From CAYFJO01 sp964343305 (GTDB lineage Bacteria; Planctomycetota; Planctomycetia; Pirellulales; Pirellulaceae), in NCBI GenBank assembly GCA_964343305.1, contig CAYFJO010000473.1:1-8047 (forward strand): a DNA stretch of 8,047 nucleotides. Reading direction: 5' to 3'. Positions 1 to 7,600 of the stretch are shown piece by piece. Within the stretch, counting starts at the first letter, position 1. The number at the start of each line of letters is the position of its first letter. The notes beneath the pieces are model-generated. The model saw only the letters and a program-made list of their open reading frames with translations, had not been told where the DNA came from and ran no database searches. Made by a program: the position numbers and the translations under genes.

Positions 1-2
1 AC

Positions 3-437
3 AAAGTGGGCGGCCCGTCGGTGAAGCCGTATCAACCCGCTGGCGTTTGGGCCGACGCGCCGTCCGCCGCGCTGGTGAAAGACCTCGAACAACGCGGCCT
101 GCTGGACGACACAATCGTCATCTGGGGCGGCGAATTCGGCCGCACGCCATTCTTGCAGGGCAAAATCGAAGACAAGAAAAACTGGGGTCGCGACCACCAT
201 CCTTATGCGTTCACGATCTGGATGGCTGGCGGCGGCATCAAACCGGGCGTGACCCATGGCGAGTCGGACGAGTTCGGCTTCAACGTCGCGAAGGACCCCG
301 TTCATGTCCATGACTTCCAAGCGACGATTCTGCATCTGCTCGGCGTCGACCACGAACGCCTGACCTTCAAATTCCAACGCCGCCGTTTCCGGTTGACTGA
401 CGTTCACGGAAAAGTGGTCCGTCAGATCCTGGCCTAA
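3..437 (+). CDS. C-terminal part of a DUF1501 (sulfatase-like) protein joined in frame to a DUF1553 remnant; 5' end outside window
   Basis: The frame is open to the left edge, so this is the 3' end of a longer gene; the GTG at 6 lies inside a conserved motif and is not a start. From about position 57 the protein is typical DUF1501 C-terminus: ALVKDLEQRGLLDDT, then WGGEFGRTP, then GRDHHPYAF (about 186-212) with the His pair expected at the metal site of this alkaline-phosphatase/sulfatase-like fold, then AGGGIKPG, VHVHDFQATILHLLG, and a typical ending near FRLTDVHGKVV. Before it, positions 3-50 encode KVGGPSVKPYQPAGVW, which is not DUF1501. It is the conserved middle of a DUF1553 (PSD1) domain; the intact DUF1553 protein in this window has KVGGPPVFPYQP at the same kind of site. 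DUF1549/DUF1553 genes commonly sit directly upstream of DUF1501 genes in planctomycetes, so an internal deletion across such a pair would give this arrangement. The product has lost the N-terminal part of DUF1501 and is probably not functional. A misassembly would look the same. Confidence 0.82.
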   Translation, partial: KVGGPSVKPYQPAGVWADAPSAALVKDLEQRGLLDDTIVIWGGEFGRTPFLQGKIEDKKNWGRDHHPYAFTIWMAGGGIKPGVTHGESDEFGFNVAKDPVHVHDFQATILHLLGVDHERLTFKFQRRRFRLTDVHGKVVRQILA

Positions 438-1374
438 GAGATTTCCACTTCGGTTGTTCTTTGGGTTTTACAGGACCATCGTTGACGACTAGACCCTTCC
501 CCAAGGTCGTTGCTTTTGTGGAAACGGGCAGTTGGCGAACGCTGCCATCGACGAAAAATGCCATGGGCCCATCACGATGGTGGCTACTGATGCCTTTCCC
601 GGTTGTTGAATTGATTGTGGGTGCCATTTGGTCAAGATGCAGATCTCGCGGTTCCATCCAATGAATGCCAGAGTTGGCGATTTCGACTAACAATACGGTC
701 ACTTGATGATCGTCAATGATATCGTCCTTGGATACTCGTCCGTCGCCTCGCCACGCTGTGTTCTTTCCAATAACCGCCACGTAGCTTGTCATGACTGGTA
801 GTTTTTTCCAATTACGTTTGGTGACATCCGAGGGACAAAAGAAGACGTCCACGACCTCGTTGTGGAATTGAGAATTATGCGGTGAATTCCAAGGCTCATC
901 GAAGCGAATCTTCTCGTACAGCTCGCGATACCCCAATTCCTTGAGCAACAGAGTTCGCCAACTGTGAAGTGGTCTTCTTTGTGCGTCAACGAAACAGGCA
1001 GGCGGGAAATATCCCTTGTGGTTTTCATACTTTAATAGAGCAATACCGATTTCTCTCAAGTTGACCATACATCTGACATGAGGCCGTACCTGGACACAGT
1101 AACGGCAGGTGTGGTCCAAAAACATCCATGTCACGCCAAAGACGGAAAGAACAAACAAACAGTTCTCTGCGGCCAGCCACCAGGAATTTGCTCGCCAAAT
1201 CGCAATCACCCCCGCCAATAGGAAGATAGCCGTTACGATTCCCGCAAGTCCCCACTGCCGACCGGCTCCGATGGTGACAGCACAGGCGCTTACGCAGTGA
1301 GTTAGGGTCACGAGCCGAAATTGAAATGGCCTGATCGACTGGATTGCGCCGCGCACGGACGAATTAGTCGCCAT
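367..1374 (-). CDS. DUF1559 / H-X9-DG domain protein with three N-terminal membrane segments
   Basis: This 335-residue product has three hydrophobic segments at about residues 21-37, 41-60 and 66-86, followed by an extracytoplasmic-type DUF1559 domain. That domain starts at about residue 101 with CMVNLREIGIALLKYENHKG and YFPPA, continues with HSWRTLLL, a YEKIRFDEPWNSPHN block at about 153-167 and FFCPSD at about 178-183. Near the end, H266 is followed by nine residues and then DG (276-277), the H-X9-DG motif. Family members are usually pseudopilin-like with an N-terminal prepilin motif; that motif is absent here and a multi-pass anchor replaces it. The role of the family is unknown; a surface or pseudopilus-related function is only suggested by relatives. 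The start at 1374 is chosen because GAGG lies 8 nt upstream; an in-frame ATG at 1425 would add 17 residues but has no Shine-Dalgarno sequence. The last ~24 codons are read antisense through the end of the DUF1501 gene, so the native stop may have been lost. Confidence 0.8.
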   Translation of the reverse strand: MATNSSVRGAIQSIRPFQFRLVTLTHCVSACAVTIGAGRQWGLAGIVTAIFLLAGVIAIWRANSWWLAAENCLFVLSVFGVTWMFLDHTCRYCVQVRPHVRCMVNLREIGIALLKYENHKGYFPPACFVDAQRRPLHSWRTLLLKELGYRELYEKIRFDEPWNSPHNSQFHNEVVDVFFCPSDVTKRNWKKLPVMTSYVAVIGKNTAWRGDGRVSKDDIIDDHQVTVLLVEIANSGIHWMEPRDLHLDQMAPTINSTTGKGISSHHRDGPMAFFVDGSVRQLPVSTKATTLGKGLVVNDGPVKPKEQPKWKSLRPGSDGPLFRERQSTGNGGVGI

Positions 1375-1553
1375 GAATCTCGCCTCGAAAGGTGGTAATT
1401 GTCGAACTGGCTCCGCCACATCCATATCGAGAAGGTGTGACGCCGCAGCGTTTCAGAATCGCTGGTTTTTGACTAGAATAAGCTTAAACACTGTCGAAGA
1501 ATCTCGCGTTCTTCCAGTCCCACCGCAACACTCACCCCACAAGAGACCTCGCG
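1375..1553. promoter_or_regulatory. Divergent intergenic spacer, presumed promoter region for both directions
   Basis: This 179-bp stretch separates the divergent DUF1559 gene and the cytochrome gene, so both must be transcribed from here. The AT-rich patch at about 1465-1490 is the best promoter candidate: it holds TTGACT at 1469-1474 and TAGAAT at 1474-1479. These two boxes abut and cannot form one standard -35/-10 pair, so no defined promoter is claimed. AAGAGA at 1541-1546 is a weak ribosome-binding site 7 nt before the ATG at 1554. No operator palindrome or riboswitch was seen. Confidence 0.4.
1383..1386 (-). promoter_or_regulatory. Shine-Dalgarno GAGG deciding the DUF1559 start
   Basis: On the minus strand, GAGG is followed by an 8-nt spacer and the ATG at 1374. 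The upstream in-frame ATG at 1425 is preceded by a pyrimidine-rich stretch with no ribosome-binding motif, so the shorter protein is preferred. Confidence 0.5.
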
Positions 1554-4500
1554 ATGAAGAACGAATCCGTTTCGATTTTCATTTTTCTGATAATCCTTTC
1601 AACGTCGCATGGTGCCGAGAACAAAGTCGACTTTAACCGCGACATTCGCCAAGTGCTGGCGGACAAGTGTTATGCTTGCCACGGGCCGGACGCAGAGGAA
1701 GTGCAGGGCGACTTGCGGCTCGATTTGCGTGACAACGCCATTGGCACGGGAGCGATCGTGCCAAACAAAGTGGACGAAAGCACCCTGATCGCACGAATCT
1801 TCTCAATTGACAACGACGAATTGATGCCGCCACCGGATTCGCATAAGGAGTTGACCGGACGCGAAAAACAGTTGCTCGAGCAATGGGTTGCCGAAGGGGC
1901 TGAGTATAAAGAGCATTGGGCGTTTCTCAAGGCCAAGCGTCCGCAGCCGCCGATGGTTGGTGACAAGGACAGGGTGAAAAACGATATTGACCGATTCGTG
2001 ATGGCTCGGCATGTTGCGGCCGGCCTGAAAACGTCCGGCGAAGCGAGCCGCGAAACGCTGATCCGCCGCGTGTCGCTCGATTTGCGAGGATTCCCGCCGT
2101 CGCTTGAAGAAGTTGATGAGTTCTTGAATAACTCTGATCCGATAGCGTACGAGCGGATGGTTGATCGAATGCTCAACTCGCCGCACTTTGGCGAGAAGAT
2201 GACTCGCATTTGGATGGACCTGGCGCGGTACGGCGACACGAACGGATACCACTACGATTCGACGCGGCAAGTTTGGCTGTGGCGCGACTGGGTGATCAAC
2301 GCTTACAACAACAACATGCCGTTCGACCAGTTCGTCATCGAGCAACTGGCGGGCGATTTGATGCCGAACGCAACAATCAACCAGAAGGTCGCGTCCGGTT
2401 TCAATCGCAACACGAGGTACAACGAAGAGGGCGGGGCCGATCCGGACGAGTGGCGAGTGCGTTACGCGGTCGATCGCACGATTGTGTTGGGCCAGGTGTT
2501 CTTTGGAATGACGATCAATTGTGCGGAGTGCCACAGTCACAAGTACGATCCGATTTCGCAGAAGGAGTTTTATCAGCTCTACGCGTTCTTCAACAGTTTT
2601 GATGAACCGGGCGCGCAAGGTCACAACCAGAAATATCCGCCGTTCGTGCAAGTTCAAACCGACGAAAGCAAAGCGGCGGCCGCCAACGCGAAGGAAGAAA
2701 TCGCAAGCCTCGAACAACGCATCAAAAGCGAACTCGAAAAAATTACGTACACCGAGCCGACGGATCTTCCCGATGCACCTCGATCAGTTGCCGTGGACAA
2801 GATTTGGATCGATGACACAGCACCTGAAGGAGCGCGAGTGCAAGGCGGTTGGTCGTGGGTCGAAGGCAAGGAGCATCAAGTTAACAGCGGTACGAGATCG
2901 ACTCGCCGCAGCGGAAAAGGATTGACGCAGCACTTTTTCGACGGCGCGGCCAAACCGCTTGTGATCGAAAAGGGCGACGCGCTGTTCCAATACGTCTGGC
3001 TCGATCCGAAGGACCCGCCCAAAACGATTCAGATGCAGTTCAATTCCGGGCAATGGATGCATCGAGCTCACTGGGGTGCGGATCTTGGGTTCGCCCAGGG
3101 AGCAAAGGGTCCGACGAACTTCCCCGCTGGTCCACTGCCGGCACTTGGGAAATGGGTCCGGCTGGAAATTGCGGCCGAAAAAGTTGGCTTGAAACCAGGC
3201 GCGAAGATCAATGGTTGGGCGTTCACCCAGTTCGACGGCACGGTCTACTACGACACCGCCGGAGTCAAACAGCAAACGCCTGACGAGCGACACTTGCATT
3301 CGCTTGCTCTGTGGGAGAAACGAGCTTCGGCCGACAATGCAGTGCTTGCCGAAGTCAAAAACGCAATCAGAATTGCTGCTGAAAAACGAAACGATCAGCA
3401 ACAGAAACTGATCACCGACTACTACGTCGAGCACGTCTTCGCCGACACGCGAACGACGTTTGCCGCGTTGCACAAACAAATCGGCGTCGCTCGCGACAAG
3501 GTGAAGAAGGCCGAGGAGTCGCTGCCATTTCAACTAGTCACTGTCGAGATGGCCGCACCTCGCGATGCGTTTGTGTTGATGCGAGGCAATTTTCTGAAGC
3601 CGGGCGAGAAGGTCGAGCGCGACACGCCGAAAGTGTTCCCGCCGTTTCCTGCCGACAAGCCGCGCAATCGACTCGGCTTGGCGCACTGGTTGGTCGGCGG
3701 CCAGCATCCGCTAACCGCGCGCGTCGCGGTCAATCGATATTGGGCGCAACTGTTCGGTCGCGGCATCGTTGAGACAGTCGGCGACTTTGGTCACCTTGGT
3801 CGCTTCCCAACGCATCCCGATTTGCTCGATTGGCTGGCGGTCGAATTCGAAGAGTCTGGCTGGGACACCAAACACATGATCAAGCTGATGGTCATGTCGG
3901 CCGCATATCGCCAATCGTCGGTCAACGATCATCGTCACGACGACGTTGACAAGGACAACAAATTGATCTGGCGAGCACCGCGGTTCCGCATGCCGGCCGA
4001 GGAGATTCGCGACACCGCGCTTCGAGTGGCCGGACTGTTGAGCCCGAAGGTCGGCGGCCCGCCTGTGTTTCCGTACCAACCGACCGATTACTACAAAGGC
4101 AAAAAAGGCGGCTGGGCGTGGAATCTTAGCAAAGGCGAAGACCGTTACCGTCGCGGCATGTACACGTTCTGGCGGCGCACGACGCCGTACCCGACGTTCA
4201 TCATCTTTGACGCACCCGATCGTAGCGAATGCGAAGTTTCCCGCGCCCGGACCAACACACCGCTGCAGGCGCTCGTCACAATGAACGATCCGCAGTTCGT
4301 CGAAGCGGCCCGCGTTCTTGGCCAACGCATTCTGTCCAAAGGTCCGACTGCAAACAATGCGCGTCTGGCGTACGCCTTCCGACTCGCCACCAACCGAGAG
4401 CCGAACGAAGAGGAACTCGCCGTGTTGCGCGAATTGCTCGAGGAACAACTCGCGCATTACAAAGCAAACGACCAAGATGCCAATGCCCTCGCGCAATACG

Positions 4501-4604
4501 GCGAGTTTGAACGGCCCAAAGATCTCGACACAGTCGAGCATGCAGCATGGACTGCGATTGCAAACGCATTATTGAACCTAGACGAAGTCATCACCCGCGA
4601 ATGA
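1554..4604 (+). CDS. Exported PSCyt1-PSCyt2 (DUF1549)-PSD1 (DUF1553) cytochrome-like protein with lectin-like insert
   Basis: This complete 1016-residue protein starts with a signal peptide (hydrophobic core about residues 6-17, likely cleaved after HGA at 21), so it acts outside the cytoplasm. PSCyt1 follows, with a c-type haem site C39-YA-C42-H43 and MPPP at 91-94, where M91 is the likely distal haem ligand. DUF1549/PSCyt2 spans about residues 145-355 and contains RRVSLDLRGFPP, LARYGDTNGYHYD and the conserved C323-AE-C326-H327 followed by SHKYDPI, a possible second haem site. Residues about 370-400 and 590-665 are charged and helical, probably coiled coil. They flank a Trp/Gly-rich beta-type segment (about 413-570) resembling a concanavalin/LamG-like domain. 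DUF1553/PSD1 runs from about 676 to the end, with RGNFLKPGE, RYWAQLFGRGIV, GGPPVFPYQP (about 834), RRGMYTFWRRTTP and ARTNTPLQALVTMNDPQFVEAA. The reaction and substrate are unknown for this family. The gene is the first of a probable two-gene operon. The domain calls are firm; the lectin-like call is from composition and context. Confidence 0.93.
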   Translation: MKNESVSIFIFLIILSTSHGAENKVDFNRDIRQVLADKCYACHGPDAEEVQGDLRLDLRDNAIGTGAIVPNKVDESTLIARIFSIDNDELMPPPDSHKELTGREKQLLEQWVAEGAEYKEHWAFLKAKRPQPPMVGDKDRVKNDIDRFVMARHVAAGLKTSGEASRETLIRRVSLDLRGFPPSLEEVDEFLNNSDPIAYERMVDRMLNSPHFGEKMTRIWMDLARYGDTNGYHYDSTRQVWLWRDWVINAYNNNMPFDQFVIEQLAGDLMPNATINQKVASGFNRNTRYNEEGGADPDEWRVRYAVDRTIVLGQVFFGMTINCAECHSHKYDPISQKEFYQLYAFFNSFDEPGAQGHNQKYPPFVQVQTDESKAAAANAKEEIASLEQRIKSELEKITYTEPTDLPDAPRSVAVDKIWIDDTAPEGARVQGGWSWVEGKEHQVNSGTRSTRRSGKGLTQHFFDGAAKPLVIEKGDALFQYVWLDPKDPPKTIQMQFNSGQWMHRAHWGADLGFAQGAKGPTNFPAGPLPALGKWVRLEIAAEKVGLKPGAKINGWAFTQFDGTVYYDTAGVKQQTPDERHLHSLALWEKRASADNAVLAEVKNAIRIAAEKRNDQQQKLITDYYVEHVFADTRTTFAALHKQIGVARDKVKKAEESLPFQLVTVEMAAPRDAFVLMRGNFLKPGEKVERDTPKVFPPFPADKPRNRLGLAHWLVGGQHPLTARVAVNRYWAQLFGRGIVETVGDFGHLGRFPTHPDLLDWLAVEFEESGWDTKHMIKLMVMSAAYRQSSVNDHRHDDVDKDNKLIWRAPRFRMPAEEIRDTALRVAGLLSPKVGGPPVFPYQPTDYYKGKKGGWAWNLSKGEDRYRRGMYTFWRRTTPYPTFIIFDAPDRSECEVSRARTNTPLQALVTMNDPQFVEAARVLGQRILSKGPTANNARLAYAFRLATNREPNEEELAVLRELLEEQLAHYKANDQDANALAQYGEFERPKDLDTVEHAAWTAIANALLNLDEVITRE

Positions 4605-4608
4605 GGAA
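4603..4608 (+). promoter_or_regulatory. Shine-Dalgarno GAGGAA at the junction of the two large genes
   Basis: GAGGAA overlaps the TGA stop of the upstream gene and lies 6 nt before the ATG at 4615, which is ideal spacing and suggests translational coupling. It supports 4615 as the ancestral start of the downstream haem gene, although the codons just after that ATG now belong to a repeat. The alternative in-frame ATG at 4801 has no comparable site. Confidence 0.6.
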
Positions 4609-4614
4609 TACGAA

Positions 4615-7600
4615 ATGCGACAACACATTAACCCGACGCGCAAGCGAGGTCTTTACCGCAACGCGGTTAAACAACGTAGCCCAGGGTCGCGGTCTTCCGC
4701 GCACCCTGGGATTGATGTCCATGGAAACGCACGAACCCTGAAGGGGTTCCACAACGACACGCGCGATTGTGCAACCCCTTCAGGGTTGAGTGGACTTGGT
4801 ATGAATGATACCCAGGGTGGCGCTGCGCGGCTTCACCGCTCCGCTTACCCTGGGCTACGTTGTGTAACGCCTTTGGCGTTGTTGCTCGCGTTGATGCTGG
4901 CTGTTGGCCAATCGGCAATCGGCGGCGAGACCTATTCGCAAAAACCCGAAGTCGCTGACGCACAAACCAAAGCCGTCCAACCGAAACCTGAACCGGTCGA
5001 AAAACCGAAGGCACCACCAAAGGTCTCCGGCGGCCCGAAGGCCATATGGATCTGGGGCCCCGTCGCGGAGACGAACTACACGCTCAGCAAGTCGTTCGAA
5101 GCCAACTCCAAATCCGCCACGATCATCGCAACCTGCGATAACGTGATGGAATTGTTTATCAACGGCAAAAGCGTCCTGTCCAGCACGAATTGGAGTGCCC
5201 CGGTCAGCCGAGACGTTCAAAAGTTTCTCAAGCAAGCCGAAAACGAAATCACGGTCAAGGCGTCGAACGAAGGCAGCGTCGCCGGATTCGCGCTAAAGCT
5301 GGAACTGACTGCCGATAAAAAGAAACAATACGTCATCTCAGACAAAACCTGGAATGCGACGGCCAGCGGCGCGAAAGAATCCGTCGCCGTCAAGACGCTA
5401 GGTACGATGGGCGTCGGACCGTGGGGCAACGTTTTTGCCAAACCGCCAGCAAGCAGTCTCGCCGGATCAACGCCGCGCGGCATCTTCAATGTCTTACCAG
5501 GATTCCAAGTCGAACGGCTCTTTACCGTTCCCAAGAACGAACTCGGTTCGTGGGTGAGCATCACGTTCGACAACAAAGGGCGGTTGATCGCCAGCGACCA
5601 AGGTGGCCAAGGACTGTGCCGCATCACTCCGCCACCGATCGGCAGCGACGTCGAGACCAAAATCGAACACCTGGACGTCAAGATCACGTCGGCCCACGGG
5701 ATGTTGTACGCGTTCGACAGTCTGTACGTGTCGGTCAATGGCGGACCCGGCAGCGGTCTCTATCGATGCCGCGACACGAACATGGATGACCAGTACGACG
5801 AGGTTACAAAGCTGAAGGCGCTACAAGGCGGCGGTGAACATGGCCCGCATGCGTTGCGACTTTCACCCGACGGCAAGTCGATCTACGTCATCGCTGGCAA
5901 CCACACCAACCCGCCTCAAAACTTCAATCACAGCCAGGTGCCGAAAAACTGGTCGGAAGATTTGTTGTTGCCGCGACAATGGGACGCCCGTGGTCACGCT
6001 CGCGGCAAACTCGCACCCGGCGGCTGGATCGCCAAGACCGACCCCGATGGCAAGACGTGGGAGATTGTCAGCACTGGCTATCGCAACGCCTACGACATGG
6101 ATTTCAACGCGGACGGCGAGCTGTTTGCTTACGACGCCGACATGGAATGGGACATGGGCTCTCCCTGGTATCGGCCGACGCGCGTCGTCCACGCGGCCGG
6201 CGGTAGTGATTTCGGATGGCGCAGTGGAACGGGCAAATGGCCGACTTACTACGTCGACAGTCTTCCGCAACTTGTCGATGTTGGCCCTGGCTCACCGGTC
6301 GGCGCGGAGTTCGGCTACGGCGCGAAGTTCCCGGCCAAGTATCAGAAGGCGTTTTACATCTGCGACTGGACGTTTGGTACGATGTACGCGATTCACATCC
6401 AGCCCTGCGGCGCGAGCTACACGGCTGTCAAAGAAGAATTCGTCTCGCGCACGCCGTTGCCGCTGACCGACGTGGCAATCGGCCACGACGGCGCGATGTA
6501 TTTTACCGTTGGCGGCCGCGGCGCTCAGTCGGAACTCTTTCGCGTCACGTACGTCGGCGACGAGTCGACAGATCCGGTCGACACCGAAAATGACAAAGGC
6601 TCAGATCTGCGGCAACTCAGACGCCAACTTGAGGAACTGCAACGGCCGGATGCAGCACCTGAACGTTTGCTCGGATTCATCACGGCGAATCTTGGTCACG
6701 AAGACCGGTTCGTCCGTTACGCCGCTCGTGTCGCCTTGGAGCACCAATCGGTCGCCGCGTGGCAAGACGGCGTGCTTGCTGAGAAAGATGCGCAGGCTTT
6801 GATTACAGGAGCGGTTGCACTTGCTCGCCAAGGCGACAAGTCGGCGCAACCAAAGTTGCTTGCCGCACTGGATTCGATCGACTTTGCCAAACTGGACGAA
6901 GAAGCCCAACAACTTGAGCTGCTGCGAGCATACGCCTTGGCGTTCATCCGTCTGGGCAAGCCCGATTTGGCGACGGCGAGTCAGATTGCGAAGAAGTTCG
7001 ACGCATTTTATCCCGCCAAATCGAACAACCTCAACCGCGAGCTGTGTCGCGTTCTCGTTTATCTCGAGTCGCCGACGGTGATCAACAAGACGATGGATCT
7101 GATTGCCAAAGAGTCCGACCAGCAACTGGAAGATATTTCGGAGCTATTGGCTCGCAATGGCGGCTACGGCGGAACGATCGCCAACATGTTGGCAAATCAA
7201 CCCGATCTGCAAAAAATTCACTATGCGTTGGCGCTGCGTAATATGCGATTCGGCTGGACGCTCGGGCAACGCAAAACATATTTTGAGTGGCTCGACGGAG
7301 CGCGGCAAAAGAGCGGGGGGGCCAGCTATCAAGGCTTCATCGACAACATCCGCAAGGAAGCGCTCGCGAACGCATCCGAGGCGGAACTGGCTGCGCTCAA
7401 GACGACGATCACCAAGCCGCCGATCAAACCGACCGAGTTGCCGAAAGCAAAAGGCCCCGGTCATGATTGGAAACTTGATGAATTGGTGGCGCTGACCAGC
7501 AAAGGTCTAACCAGCCGCAATTTTGACAACGGCAAGAAGATGTATGCGGCGACGCGTTGTGTCATCTGCCACCGCTTCGGCGGCGAGGGCGGAGCAACGG

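Larger units (their letters stand above)
4630..4880. repeat. Structured dispersed repeat (planctomycete NPTRKRG-type) inserted in the 5' end of the haem gene
   Basis: The stretch begins with a motif coding NPTRKRG (4630-4650) and contains four copies of one octamer in alternating orientation: CCCAGGGT at 4680-4687 and 4811-4818, and its complement ACCCTGGG at 4703-4710 and 4847-4854. It also holds a perfect 17-bp inverted repeat, a 15-bp-stem hairpin and a terminal AACGCC-TTT-GGCGTT hairpin (4866-4880). From memory, NPTRKRG / LTRRAS peptides and the 'CCCAGGGT...ACCCTGGGCTACG' and 'AACCCCTTCAGGGTT' DNA motifs recur in planctomycete genomes, both intergenic and as spurious N- or C-terminal tails of predicted proteins; this could not be checked here. 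There is no transposase and no clear target-site duplication, so it would be a non-autonomous REP- or MITE-like element. The ends are approximate. Confidence 0.72.

Noticed and set aside
6..437. GTG at 6 as a genuine start of a 143-residue protein
   Set aside because: The codons before and after it belong to the continuous DUF1553 motif KVGGPSVKPYQP and the frame is open to the left edge; it is an internal valine.
1469..1479. TTGACT plus TAGAAT as a sigma-70 promoter
   Set aside because: The two boxes are adjacent, without the ~17-bp spacer, and no suitable partner was found for either; kept only as an AT-rich candidate region.
1803..2717. 304-codon open frame on the minus strand inside the cytochrome gene
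   Set aside because: It is antisense to conserved DUF1549 sequence, and its translation is an Arg/Val/His-rich mixture typical of shadow frames in GC-rich genes. The similar 276-codon minus frame at 3711-4541 is rejected for the same reason.
4734..4787. Stem-loop as a rho-independent terminator between the two large genes
   Set aside because: There is no U-tract after the stem and the hairpin lies within an open frame of the downstream gene; it fits a repeat element better.
4630..4880. CRISPR array or insertion sequence
   Set aside because: There are no regularly spaced identical repeats with unique spacers, and no transposase frame; the structure is inverted, not direct, repeats.
7315..7321. 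Run of seven G as a frameshift site
   Set aside because: The translation continues across it with family-like sequence (GGASYQGFIDNIRKEAL), and the haem domain follows in the same frame, so there is no sign of slippage or error.
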